64,000 bases of DNA from Anaerolineales bacterium (GCA_020845955.1 JADLEU010000122.1:1-64000), one strand, 5' to 3'; shown: positions 51,057 to 59,560, counted from the stretch's first letter. A program made the numbers and translations. Notes: a model not told the origin generated them from the letters alone.

Positions 51057-51980
51057 ATGAACTGGAATCCAGCGGTCCTGGCCTTCATTGACCAGCATCC
51101 TTTCCTTCGCAACTGGACTGACGCCCGCACCGTCCTGGACGCGTTCGAACCGCACCTCAGCGTCGCACTACCGACGGCGCTGCCTGTCCTGACGTGCTAC
51201 TCGGCCGGCGGTCAGCCGGAACAGGCCATTCCACTCGGGGCGGCCTTCACCTTGCTGCATATGGCCGCATCAATACTCGATGACTTCCAGGACCGGGACA
51301 CGGATGCCCCGTGGATGTCGTGGTCGTTCGACCGCGTCATCAACTCGACCCTGAGCATCATTTTTCTTTCCGAGTCGTGCCTGGCGCGGCTTGAGGCCGG
51401 CGACGTAGAGAAGCGCGAGATCCTAGATGGGTTTGCCCAGACCGGCATCTTGGCCTCGGCGGGCCAAAACGCGGCGGTAAAGCCGGACCAGGCCGCACCG
51501 AGCTATTGGCGCCACGCGCTGGCGAAGACCAGTCTTAGTTTCGCCCTGGCCTCGTGGAGCGGTGTGCGCTTGGCAACTGATGACACGCAATTGCAGAAGG
51601 CTGCCAAGGAATACGGCTTGGCGCTGGGCACACTTCACCAGATCGCCGATGACTTCCACGACTTCATGGCTGCGCCATCCACCGGCTCCGTGAGTGCACT
51701 GCGCGCCTCGCTGCCGCTCGTGATGGCCCTTGAACAAGTCGACCACCCACGCCATGCTCAACTGAATGACCTGCTGAGGCGGGACGGCCAACTTCAGGAT
51801 ATTGCGTGGGCCAAGACTGTTTGTGACCTGGTGATTGAAATGGGGGGACTAACCCGGACGGTCGCGATCGGCAATGTCTACGAGCAAAAGGCGGTCGCCG
51901 CCTTGGCTGCCTTTGATGCGGAGCGGGCAGCGTCCCTTCTTTCTCATGCCCATGCCATCCTCCCCACAACTCCTGCCTAA
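51057..51980 (+). CDS. ComQ-like isoprenyl transferase (trans-prenyltransferase fold)
   Basis: The 307-aa protein has the helical isoprenyl synthase fold with both Asp-rich motifs: LDDFQDRD (D75-D76..D79) and ADDFHDF (D198-D199..D202), which bind Mg and the prenyl diphosphate. Length fits ComQ (about 300 aa), which attaches an isoprenoid to the Trp of pre-ComX and also processes it. A housekeeping polyprenyl synthase would be found with isoprenoid genes; here it lies between a Trp-ending peptide gene and a histidine kinase gene. It overlaps the kinase start by 35 nt. Confidence 0.8.
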   Translation: MNWNPAVLAFIDQHPFLRNWTDARTVLDAFEPHLSVALPTALPVLTCYSAGGQPEQAIPLGAAFTLLHMAASILDDFQDRDTDAPWMSWSFDRVINSTLSIIFLSESCLARLEAGDVEKREILDGFAQTGILASAGQNAAVKPDQAAPSYWRHALAKTSLSFALASWSGVRLATDDTQLQKAAKEYGLALGTLHQIADDFHDFMAAPSTGSVSALRASLPLVMALEQVDHPRHAQLNDLLRRDGQLQDIAWAKTVCDLVIEMGGLTRTVAIGNVYEQKAVAALAAFDAERAASLLSHAHAILPTTPA

Positions 51981-54324
51981 GGCTTTCTTTGTCGCATCTC
52001 GCAGGCGCCTCCTGCTTGGGCTGTGGGCGCTCTGCGCGATCGTGTACTTTACCTACTTGTTCGCATTTGCCGTTCCATTTGACAGTGTTTTCATCAGGTG
52101 GCAGGCCGACGGGTCCGCAGTCGTTGTGGAAGTCCCTCGGCCCGACGAAATCGCACTAGACCAGCCCACAGCACAGGTTGGAGATATCCTCCTTGCTATT
52201 GACGGTATCCCGCTCCGCCTATCAGACCTGAGGTTTCGCTTCGGTCCACCGGCACCCTTGCACCTCTACCAGTTGCAGCGCGGGCAAGAGGTGTTCACCG
52301 TCGCCATACCGTCTGGGGCTCCGACCGCGCGCGAGCTGTTCAATCTGCTGCTGCCGGGAATTGTCGCGCTGGAGGCGTGGCTGCTGGGCTTTATCATCGT
52401 GCTCCTGGCGCCGGCGGGGGATAGGGACGTCTGGCTCGTCGGCCACGTGATGCTTGGCTCGGCGATTGCCCTGGCCGCCGCGCCGGCGGGCGGAGTAGGC
52501 ATTCCCGGTGCCCGGCTGGCTTACGAGGTCCTCACCCCCATCGTGAGCGTTGGTTATCTGGAAATGGCGTTCTTGCCACGCGAGCAGTCGCGACGGAGTC
52601 CAGCGTTTATTCGAGTCGCCTACGTTGCCGCAGCGGTTCTGTCGGGGTTGGCGCTGGTGGAGATCTTTGTCCTGAATCCTGGTTCCAGTTGGGAACTGTT
52701 GACCGGCGTTCGCCCGCGTAGCCTTGTTTTGGCGGTTCTCGCCCTCTCGATCCTGGCGACACCCCTAGTCATGATTTACCGCGCGCTGCGGCAGCCCGCG
52801 ACTTACACACGACGCCAAATCATCATCCTTCTGGCTGGGACGAGTGTCGTGCTCCTCCCCTTCATCTTCCTTACGGCCATTCCTCTCGCCATCACTGGCA
52901 AGACTTTACTGCCGGTTGAAGTGACAGTCCCACTCCTCGGCGCCATTCCGGCGACCTATGCCTATGTTATTTATCGCCACCGGTACTTGAGACTAGACCT
53001 CTTCGCCGGGCGAACCATCATGCTGCTGTTAGCCGCCCTAGCAATCTCTATCTTCTTCTTTGCTGGCCTCAGATTAGCACAGTCACTTCAACAGATGGCA
53101 CCGCTTGCGCCCCTGGTGGGAATGGTGTCCCTATTCGTTGGCTTTGGAATGGTCGGCAAGGCCAGTAGGCGGCTTCAATCGGCCGTTGACCTAATTCTGT
53201 TTGGTCCTGATCGCCACTTCGAGCAGGCCCTGAAGACCTTCACGGACGAGCTCCTCGCCAACCCTCAAAGCATCACGCTAAAAACGATACTGCTGGAAAA
53301 ACTGCCGGAGGCCCTAGATGTTCGCCAGGCAGCCCTGTTGCTGCGAGACGGCGACGAGAAGCTGATCCCTTACAGCACGACCAATACGGGGGACTTGCCC
53401 GCGTTGGATTCAAAGATGTTGACTGGACTGAGTGACGTGGCTCTGCATCAAGTGCAGCCGGAAGCGCCCATCTTCCACGCTCTGCCGTGGGCCAGGTTAG
53501 CGGTGCCACTTCAGGTCAAGGGCGCGATCACCGGACTCTTGCTGCTGGGCAGGAAGAGCCCAGACGCGCAATTCGATTCTCAAGAGGTTGAATTCCTCAA
53601 GAAGGTCGCCGCCTCTGCGGCCGTGGCTGGGGATAACATCCAGTTGTTCGAATCCCTTCAAGACATGGCCCAAGACCGGTTGCGGCTGAGGAGCGCTGAG
53701 CGCAAGCAACTGGCCTTCCGGCTGCACGACGAGCCTTTGCGGCGGACGTATACCATCGCGCGGCAGCTCGAAGAATTGTCGTCCGCGTTTCCCGCAGATC
53801 ATCCGCTCATCGACGTTCTACAGGCCCAGCGCGAGGAAATTCGCACGCTCTCTAGAGAGCTGCGCGATATATGCACCGGACTGCGCCCGCCGATTCTCGG
53901 CCAGGGTTTCCAGCTCACCCTGCGCAACATTACGCACTCGTTTCAGGCCAATAATCCTGACGTAACACTGGAACTGGCGACGGCCGGCGACGAGGAGCCG
54001 GCCATCAGCGAGGAGGCCCTTGAATCGGGCTACCACGTGATCACAGAAGCGCTCAACAACGTGAGCCGGCATGCCCACGCCACGCGTGTCAGGATAACTG
54101 TAGAAAGCGTCCAGGGTTCACTGCGGATTTGCATCACGGATAATGGCTATGGCACACGGCTCGCACAGCTTTCGCTGCCCGAACTGGCCCGCCGCCACCA
54201 ATACGGCATTGTCGGAATGGATCACTGGGCGAAGTTAGTAGACGGGCGGGTGCGGATGTCTCCGGCGGTGCCACAAGGCACCGTGGTAGAGCTTATACTC
54301 CCCATGCAAGGCATCCGAAATTGA
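51946..54324 (+). CDS. ComP-like sensor histidine kinase with PDZ and multi-TM sensor region
   Basis: The 792-aa product starts at MPMPSSPQLL (51946) within comQ. An N-terminal helix (about 20-45) precedes an extracytoplasmic PDZ-like domain (QVGDILLAIDGIPL, about 85-100), then about seven to eight membrane helices to about 430. A GAF-like domain (about 450-570), a HisKA_3 dimerisation region (ERKQLAFRLHDEP, His594) and a HATPase domain (EALNNVSRHAHA, ITDNGYG) follow. The NarL/ComA-type kinase architecture and length match ComP (about 770 aa). It probably senses the prenylated peptide outside the cell. Confidence 0.85.
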   Translation: MPMPSSPQLLPKAFFVASRRRLLLGLWALCAIVYFTYLFAFAVPFDSVFIRWQADGSAVVVEVPRPDEIALDQPTAQVGDILLAIDGIPLRLSDLRFRFGPPAPLHLYQLQRGQEVFTVAIPSGAPTARELFNLLLPGIVALEAWLLGFIIVLLAPAGDRDVWLVGHVMLGSAIALAAAPAGGVGIPGARLAYEVLTPIVSVGYLEMAFLPREQSRRSPAFIRVAYVAAAVLSGLALVEIFVLNPGSSWELLTGVRPRSLVLAVLALSILATPLVMIYRALRQPATYTRRQIIILLAGTSVVLLPFIFLTAIPLAITGKTLLPVEVTVPLLGAIPATYAYVIYRHRYLRLDLFAGRTIMLLLAALAISIFFFAGLRLAQSLQQMAPLAPLVGMVSLFVGFGMVGKASRRLQSAVDLILFGPDRHFEQALKTFTDELLANPQSITLKTILLEKLPEALDVRQAALLLRDGDEKLIPYSTTNTGDLPALDSKMLTGLSDVALHQVQPEAPIFHALPWARLAVPLQVKGAITGLLLLGRKSPDAQFDSQEVEFLKKVAASAAVAGDNIQLFESLQDMAQDRLRLRSAERKQLAFRLHDEPLRRTYTIARQLEELSSAFPADHPLIDVLQAQREEIRTLSRELRDICTGLRPPILGQGFQLTLRNITHSFQANNPDVTLELATAGDEEPAISEEALESGYHVITEALNNVSRHAHATRVRITVESVQGSLRICITDNGYGTRLAQLSLPELARRHQYGIVGMDHWAKLVDGRVRMSPAVPQGTVVELILPMQGIRN

Positions 54325-55634
54325 TGACTCCGCTGGACGAAAGTTTGAACGCATATAGCTTTCTGACTGATCTCCAAACATCCGTAGGCGCGCGCCTGAC
54401 GGGTACTCCCGCCGAGGCGAAGGCCGTTGCCTGGCTAGAGAACCACTGCCGAATGCTCGGCGTCGAGCCGGAAACCGAAACCTTCCAGTACCAGCCAGAG
54501 TTGTTGATGCATCGAGTACGGAGCCTGGGTCTCGTCTACAGCATCGTCGTCCTGACCGTTCTCAGCCTGACCTTGAACACGTGGTCGATCCTGCTTGGCA
54601 TTGCGCTGGCGTTCGTCGTCTTTGGGCTGCTCTGGAGGCGACTTGCTCGAAGCGCCGCGAAAAGCGAAGGGCGAAACATGTTTGCCGGTGTCACGCGACC
54701 CTGGCATGAGATCGTCAAGAGGCCGCCAGCAAGAGTCGTGATTCTCTGTGCGCACTACGACACTGCGCCAAGCGCTCCTGCCTGGCGCCGGCGATTGGGC
54801 CAATTGAATGATGCCGCGGCTGGGCTTGCTTTCCTCGGTGTATTGGGCCTGACCCTCTTCTGCATCGTCTACGGCATCCTCCTTGCCATCCCTGGATTGC
54901 GCGGTTTGGCGACAACCATCCTTGTCTTGTGGCGAAGTGCGGGCTTCTGGCTCGTTTTGGCGGCTGGCTTGCCTGGCACAGTCATCGTCACTCTGGCTGC
55001 TCTCACGTATAGGCCAGCACAGGCCATGCCCGAGAACCCGGGCGCAGACGACAACGGATCTGGCGTTGCCGTTGTCCTAAGTCTTACAAACGACCTGAAA
55101 CAAAGACCGCCTGCCGACACCGATGTAGTGGTCGCACTCTGGGGCGTTGAGGAAGGCGGAGTGTGGGGTTCGGAAGCCTTTGTTGACAGACACAAGAATC
55201 AATTCGATCCTGCCAATACCATTGTTCTTAACGTTGATGGGGTCGGACGCGGCACCCACCTGGTGGCCGTGTCAGGTCAGGGGGTTCTTCGTCGGCGCGC
55301 GGTGGACAGCACTTTGCTTCAGAAGTGGGAGGAAGCGTGCCGCTCCATCGGTGCCAGCACCATCCGGGAATGGCTGACGCCACTCACGGGTAGCAGCGAT
55401 CACGCTGCCTGGCTCGACGCCGGGTTTCATCGCGCGTTGTCCATTGGCCGCGGCGACCTGGTGCCGATTGCTCTCCCACTGCGCATCCTGAACCGGCTCT
55501 TGGGTCTTCCAACTGGTGCGCAACAGGCAAACCTAAGCCACATCCATTCGTCTGATGACAGCCTTCAGAATATCCGCCCGGAAAGCCTGGAGGAAACGCG
55601 TAAGGCGATCCTCGTGCTTCTTTCGCGGATCTGA
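54324..55634 (+). CDS. Membrane M28-type aminopeptidase
   Basis: The 436-aa product starts at the ATG overlapping the kinase stop by one base (TGATG), so it is translationally coupled. M28 metal ligands and catalytic residues are visible: CAHYDT, GADDNGSG, WGVEEGG, NVDGVG and SHIHSSDD. Several hydrophobic helices (about 75-100 and 170-235) are inserted before and between the motifs, placing the enzyme in the membrane. Coupling to the quorum-sensing genes suggests trimming of the pre-peptide or degradation of the pheromone; this is inference. Confidence 0.8.
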   Translation: MTPLDESLNAYSFLTDLQTSVGARLTGTPAEAKAVAWLENHCRMLGVEPETETFQYQPELLMHRVRSLGLVYSIVVLTVLSLTLNTWSILLGIALAFVVFGLLWRRLARSAAKSEGRNMFAGVTRPWHEIVKRPPARVVILCAHYDTAPSAPAWRRRLGQLNDAAAGLAFLGVLGLTLFCIVYGILLAIPGLRGLATTILVLWRSAGFWLVLAAGLPGTVIVTLAALTYRPAQAMPENPGADDNGSGVAVVLSLTNDLKQRPPADTDVVVALWGVEEGGVWGSEAFVDRHKNQFDPANTIVLNVDGVGRGTHLVAVSGQGVLRRRAVDSTLLQKWEEACRSIGASTIREWLTPLTGSSDHAAWLDAGFHRALSIGRGDLVPIALPLRILNRLLGLPTGAQQANLSHIHSSDDSLQNIRPESLEETRKAILVLLSRI

Positions 55635-55649
55635 CCGCCAGATCTGAGT

Positions 55650-56732
55650 ATGAACAGAGTTGGCCTCTACATCAATGCGTCAGCCGACGAGTTTCTCGAA
55701 TGGCTGGCGACGTGGGCAAGACAGAACCAGACCGTGCCTCGACAAGTTGCAGGGGGCCACGTTGCGCTGGGCGAGCCGCAGCGGCGCATCCTGCTCAATC
55801 AGCACCTTGTTATGGAAATCCCGGTGACCGTGGAGGATATCCCGGATATCCCGGAAGTCCCATCCTTTGCGCTTTCTTTCCGAATTCTACCGGTCGGTCT
55901 GGGCGCAAGCACTGAAGTCATCGCCACCTGTGGCCTACCAGAGTTGCTCCCAGACCTCATACGGCTTGTGTCAGAGATTTGCGAACGGTGGCCCTCCGGC
56001 ACGGACAACGTCTGGTTTGGCCAGCCGCGAGGCTCCAACGTCGTTGTCACTAACCTGCGCCTCAAGGCGGATATCCGGCAGGTTGACCGTGAACTGAATG
56101 AATTCTGCAGCCGGTTCGAGAACTCCGACATTAGATCCGTAACCGTGCTGGCAGTAGCAAACACCCATCTGCTCCCTGCTCAGGATAACCGTCGGCCAAA
56201 AGCCCGAAAGTGGGAAATCCGGCTTGGTCTCCACCACGATACATCCTGGCAGGGAATTGACACCATTTCACTCAACTGCGAGGTATCCCGGATATCCGGG
56301 AACTACCCTGTGCGCGTAGTCCTCACGCGCGCTGGCGTCATTTATGCCGAAATCGGTCCGTTTCTTGCTGCCCTCACGGAGCACTGCAATTCCACTTGGG
56401 ATACCTCAACAGGCACTCAGCCTTCTCGGGATCGTCGCACGCGGTCGGCGGCCGGTCGCAATACCCAGAAGCATGATTTGTTCGGCGAGCGGAAACTGTC
56501 GTTGGATGATCGGCCGTGGGAAATGATTGCAGACGTCGCTTGGGATCGCCTGGCCGTAGAGCTGTGGTGGAAGGACTACCCGTGCGCCAGGATCGCTGAA
56601 AGGGTCAGCGTTACCTCAAAAACTGTGAACAACCGCCTGTATGAGCTGCGCAAGACCTACGGCACCGCCATCGTACCGACCGAATTGCAGCGGCGTGGCC
56701 GAGGAGGTGAAAAACTGGGATATCCCGGATGA
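55650..56732 (+). CDS. HTH protein with internal TATCCCGGA sites
   Basis: The 360-aa protein has an alpha/beta N-terminal half (about 1-250) of unknown family, then a C-terminal HTH segment (about 315-345, CARIAERVSVTSKTVNNRLYELRK). The DNA has palindromic TATCCCGGA clusters at 55835, 56282 and spanning the stop at 56721-56745, a possible operator set for the protein itself. It starts 15 nt after the M28 peptidase stop in the same operon, so it may be the output regulator of the quorum-sensing circuit. Confidence 0.6.
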   Translation: MNRVGLYINASADEFLEWLATWARQNQTVPRQVAGGHVALGEPQRRILLNQHLVMEIPVTVEDIPDIPEVPSFALSFRILPVGLGASTEVIATCGLPELLPDLIRLVSEICERWPSGTDNVWFGQPRGSNVVVTNLRLKADIRQVDRELNEFCSRFENSDIRSVTVLAVANTHLLPAQDNRRPKARKWEIRLGLHHDTSWQGIDTISLNCEVSRISGNYPVRVVLTRAGVIYAEIGPFLAALTEHCNSTWDTSTGTQPSRDRRTRSAAGRNTQKHDLFGERKLSLDDRPWEMIADVAWDRLAVELWWKDYPCARIAERVSVTSKTVNNRLYELRKTYGTAIVPTELQRRGRGGEKLGYPG

Positions 56733-56763
56733 TGACTCCGGGATAAGTTAGTTGCTAAAGTGA

Positions 56764-56796
56764 CGGCGTACTCAGCTGAGTACGCCGCTTTTCTTG
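56764..56796 (+). terminator. Palindromic terminator after the 55650 gene
   Basis: A perfect 24-bp palindrome (half-site CGGCGTACTCAG) is followed by CTTTTCTTG. It ends the quorum-sensing operon before the XRE regulator gene. Confidence 0.8.
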
Positions 56797-56863
56797 TGTG
56801 GGCCGTATGGTGTCGATGTACAGCCCAAGCGTTTTGGGATCGCAGACAGGAGATGCAGGACTG

Positions 56864-57136
56864 ATGATGAGCGATGTCCTCGAGGTAGCGCCAACTCGTG
56901 CCAACTTGGGTCAAACGCTGCGCCTCTTGCGCGAGGCAGCAGGGCTGAGCTACAACGCTTTGGGCGACCGGGCGCATATTGATGCTAAGTACTTGTATAA
57001 CCTTGAGGCGGGCAAGCGTGGAAATCCGTCGCGTAACGCTCTCATCCGCATCGGCGTTGGCCTGGGACTGGATGTTGCGAGCCTAGACGAACTATTGGAC
57101 GCGGCCGGCCATATCGGCATTATCAACAGAGTTTGA
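56864..57136 (+). CDS. XRE-family HTH regulator
   Basis: The product is about 90 aa, starting at MMSDVLEVAP; the track's N-terminal 22 residues run back through the preceding intergenic sequence. An AGGAG lies 12 nt upstream. The helix-turn-helix (LRLLREAAGLSYNALGDRAHIDAKYLYNLEAGKR) fills the middle, as in lambda Cro/CI-like repressors. It faces the integrase gene across a shared terminator and is a candidate repressor of excision or of the quorum-sensing genes. Confidence 0.8.
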   Translation: MMSDVLEVAPTRANLGQTLRLLREAAGLSYNALGDRAHIDAKYLYNLEAGKRGNPSRNALIRIGVGLGLDVASLDELLDAAGHIGIINRV

Positions 57137-57161
57137 CAGGTTGGGCAATTAGGAGAATAGT

Positions 57162-57196
57162 AACGGCCCCGGTATTGACCGGGGCCGTTGGGTTTC
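57162..57196. terminator. Bidirectional terminator between XRE and integrase
   Basis: A perfect 11-bp stem (AACGGCCCCGG/CCGGGGCCGTT) with loop TATTGA, followed by GGGTTTCT on the plus strand. It lies between the converging ends of the XRE and integrase genes. Confidence 0.8.
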
Positions 57197-58248
57197 TATG
57201 ACGGTATGCCGGCGGCTGTCGCACGGCGAGGGAAGGGCTGGCCTTGCCGTCCAAACCGCCTCTGCGATGACAATACCATTCGGTCAAGCGGATCGTGCGC
57301 CTGGTATTTCACATGCACTTGCTGCGCAGAAAGGTGCAGGTAGATCTGGGTCACGGCAATGCTTTCATGCCCAAGGATGTATTGAAGGGTTGCCAGGTCG
57401 CCGCCACTAATGAGGTAGTTGACGGCGAATGTGTGGCGCATCAGATGAGCGCGCAGACGTGTGACCCCGCTTTTCTTCTTCAGACGGCGGAGTACCTCGT
57501 TGACCATCTTGGACGTGGCCGGCTGGCCGTCAGCGGCCAGGAACACCGTGTTGAGACTACCAGTCGGTTGGGACCGGAAGATGTTCAAGTACCGGGTGAG
57601 GGAACGTGCGGCCAGGTTTCCGAACGGGACCACCCGCTCCTTACCGCCTTTGCCATCTACCTTTAGCCGCTGCGTCTTGAGGTCGAGGTTAGCCAGCTCG
57701 GCATGGGCCAGTTCAGAGAGGCGGATGCCCGTGGACAGGAAAAGCGTCACAATGGCGTGAGCGCGTGCACCGGATTCGATGTTCTGGTTAAGGCAACCAA
57801 GGATTCGGTCAACCTCCTCGTCGCTAAGCACCTCCACCACTGTCTTGGGCTTTTTCGGACGCTGCAAACCAAGGCAGGGGTTAGGCCAATTCTCGCGCTC
57901 TAGCCACGAGCCGAAGGCCTTGATTGTGCGAACCATCTTGTCAACCGTGAAAGGCGACAAGCCACCGTCTTTCGGTTCGTGGTAGGGATGATCCTCGTAA
58001 CGGACCTTGGCCGCCTGCAAGTCGGCCACGAAGGCCCGAACGCGATCTTGGTCAAGTTCTGCGATGGCGGTGTTCGGCCCAGCATAGCGGGCCAGGCGCG
58101 CCAGTGTCAACTCGGCAGTGCGCACCGTCTCCGGCGACAGACCCCGCAATCGCATGTCCCCAAGGTATTGCCGAACCAAAGCCTCAAGCGGTACCTGCAT
58201 TTCCCGACGTGTCCTTTTCTGATCTACTCTACTTCCCTTCTTGTTCAT
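57196..58248 (-). CDS. Tyrosine recombinase (integrase)
   Basis: The 350-aa protein has an N-terminal SAM-like core-binding domain (about 20-130) and a catalytic domain with all active residues: R176 (STGIRLSEL), K200/203 (DGKGGKER), H268-xx-R271 (HLMRHTF), H294 (LGHESI) and Y303 (TQIYLH). This is a complete XerC/D- or phage-type integrase. GGAGG precedes the ATG. It lies next to repeated motifs and a degenerate tRNA-Met-like sequence, the usual att arrangement. It probably integrates and excises the element. Confidence 0.9.
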   Translation of the reverse strand: MNKKGSRVDQKRTRREMQVPLEALVRQYLGDMRLRGLSPETVRTAELTLARLARYAGPNTAIAELDQDRVRAFVADLQAAKVRYEDHPYHEPKDGGLSPFTVDKMVRTIKAFGSWLERENWPNPCLGLQRPKKPKTVVEVLSDEEVDRILGCLNQNIESGARAHAIVTLFLSTGIRLSELAHAELANLDLKTQRLKVDGKGGKERVVPFGNLAARSLTRYLNIFRSQPTGSLNTVFLAADGQPATSKMVNEVLRRLKKKSGVTRLRAHLMRHTFAVNYLISGGDLATLQYILGHESIAVTQIYLHLSAQQVHVKYQAHDPLDRMVLSSQRRFGRQGQPFPRRATAAGIPS

Positions 58249-58261
58249 GTTAGCCTCCGTC

Positions 58262-58333
58262 TATGGTTGTGTCTATGGTCTGGTATGGTCTGGACGGAGA
58301 GCACTTCGAGCGCTATGGTCTGGCGTGGTCTGG
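58262..58333. repeat. Phased TATGGTCTGG direct repeats upstream of the integrase
   Basis: TATGGTCTGG occurs at 58274, 58284 and 58314, a variant CGTGGTCTGG at 58324, and a weaker TATGGTTGTG at 58262. Offsets of 10, 30 and 10 bp place the main copies on one DNA face. These fit arm-type integrase or excisionase binding sites, or an operator of the int promoter. Confidence 0.7.
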
Positions 58334-58410
58334 GCCGTTTCCTACCGCCTCCGCCGGGGGATATGGCCCTTGCGCGTCTTGTTCTATGCTGGCCCCTGCG
58401 CATGTTTGTT

Positions 58411-58452
58411 AAAAGCACTAGGGGCCTGGTCATTTAGTCCCAGGCCCCTAGT
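58411..58452 (-). terminator. Strong terminator between tRNA-like sequence and integrase repeats
   Basis: A perfect 13-bp stem (ACTAGGGGCCTGG/CCAGGCCCCTAGT) is followed on the minus strand by TGCTTTT. It would end a transcript of the minus-strand tRNA-like sequence. Confidence 0.75.
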
Positions 58453-58477
58453 CGGGTTTCCCCGTGTCCCTTACTCG

Positions 58478-58552
58478 TGGTGGCGAGGAATGGATTTGAA
58501 CCATCAACCAAGGGCTTATGAGCACCCAAGGTGCCGCTCGCGCCACCCCATC
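58478..58552 (-). other. Degenerate tRNA-Met(CAT)-like sequence, probable attachment site
   Basis: On the minus strand the 3' half of a tRNA is well preserved: T arm GATGG-TTCAAAT-CCATT, acceptor strand CCTCGCC, then A and an encoded CCA. A CTCATAA anticodon loop (CAT, Met) is present. The 5' acceptor strand pairs only partly, and the D-arm 3' strand and anticodon stem do not pair correctly. This is what remains when an element integrates into a tRNA 3' end and the other half diverges. It likely marks att and the right element boundary. Confidence 0.55.
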
Positions 58553-58813
58553 CCAGAGACTACCCCTCGGGCAATCTCTCTTGGACGTTGTTCTGATGTG
58601 TCTCTTGGACTTATCCTATGGTCCTGATTTGCTCCAGTCAACACGGCACATGCTGATTCTAGCTTAACCCGATTCGTGTTGGCAATAGTCAGTTCGCCGC
58701 GAATCTCTTGGACGGGCAGCGAGACGGCTGTCAACACCCAGTACCGCGTTCACCATGGATGCGGCTACGGGTTGCACCCACACCAGCGCGTGCCCGACCT
58801 GCTGCGATAGAGA

Positions 58814-59233
58814 CTACTCCGCCGCGCCAAGCTGCCGGAGGCACTCAGCCGGCGTCAACACCGGCAGGCTCGCAGCGGAAAAACTTGCCTTGTCGCGCGT
58901 CACAAGCGCGTCGAGGGCGCCCGCTTCAGCGCAGGCGATCTGCACGTTGTCCTCGAAGTCAGCCCCAGGCATTTGCTGCGCGCGCTCGAGGGTAATGCGG
59001 TGCACGGGCGCAATCTCAAAGACGTCCAGGCACAGCTGCAATGCCTGTCTGGCGCGGCTTACGTCAGTCGCCTTGCGGGCCACGTAGTAGATGTCCGTGA
59101 GCGTCGTCGCGGTCAGGTAGGCGGTGAGCCGCCCGATGTCATTGGCTTGCCAGAGCGCATCGGCCTCTGCCCGCCAGGGCTCGCGGCGCAGTAAAACGTC
59201 CAGGATAATGTTCGTGTCGAGCAGCACGCGCAT
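58814..59233 (-). CDS. vapC: VapC-like PIN-domain toxin
   Basis: The 139-aa PIN domain has VLLDTNIILD (first Asp), DFEDNVQIACAEAGA and LVTRD, which supply the conserved acidic residues. VapC toxins are Mg-dependent RNases. The gene follows its antitoxin candidate by 26 nt on the same strand. The location outside the probable element boundary suggests a chromosomal TA locus. Confidence 0.85.
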   Translation of the reverse strand: MRVLLDTNIILDVLLRREPWRAEADALWQANDIGRLTAYLTATTLTDIYYVARKATDVSRARQALQLCLDVFEIAPVHRITLERAQQMPGADFEDNVQIACAEAGALDALVTRDKASFSAASLPVLTPAECLRQLGAAE

Positions 59234-59259
59234 GCCGGTTCACCGCGATGGGTTGGCAG

Positions 59260-59526
59260 TTACTTGCGCGTCCGCCGCTCATCTAGCCAGGCGTCAACTT
59301 CCGCTTCGCTGGGAGCGGCCCTGCCTGGCTGGATCAACAGGCCCGATGCCAGGGCCAGCGTGTTCCGCTTTCCGCGCGCCCGCCCGGCCCGCTCGTCGCT
59401 TTCCACCAAATAGGCAATGTACTCGGCCAATTGGGATTGCCGGCCCCGCTCCACCTGAAACCCGCGCCGTCGCGCTGCCCGGATCAGGCGGGCCTTCAGT
59501 TCTTCAGGCAAGTAGATTGAGCTCAA
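59260..59526 (-). CDS. Antitoxin candidate, ribbon-helix-helix type
   Basis: The 88-aa product uses a TTG start (LSSIYLPEELKARL) with GGAGG 7 nt upstream; the track start upstream lacks such a site. SSIYLPEELKARLIRAARR is a ribbon-helix-helix pattern, as in VapB/CopG-type antitoxins that repress their own promoter. An acidic tail (SEAEVDAWLDERR) would bind the toxin. It precedes vapC in the operon. Confidence 0.75.
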   Translation of the reverse strand: MSSIYLPEELKARLIRAARRRGFQVERGRQSQLAEYIAYLVESDERAGRARGKRNTLALASGLLIQPGRAAPSEAEVDAWLDERRTRK

Positions 59527-59544
59527 CGCGCACCTCCGCAATAC

Positions 59545-59560
59545 TATAGATTATTCTATA
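59545..59560. promoter_or_regulatory. Palindromic operator of the toxin-antitoxin promoter
   Basis: TATAGATTATTCTATA is a 16-bp palindrome (6-bp arms TATAGA/TCTATA) 19 nt upstream of the antitoxin start, overlapping the probable -10 region. It fits an autoregulatory ribbon-helix-helix site. Confidence 0.6.

Noticed and set aside
51057-51980. Housekeeping polyprenyl diphosphate synthase
   Set aside because: The context of Trp-ending peptide, histidine kinase and LuxR regulator, and no isoprenoid genes nearby, fits ComQ better.
58262-58333. CRISPR array
   Set aside because: Repeat units are 10 bp and spaced by 0 or 20 bp without spacers; they look like protein-binding sites.
58478-58552. Functional tRNA-Met gene
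   Set aside because: Anticodon and D stems do not pair properly, so I treat it as a degenerate tRNA-like att sequence.
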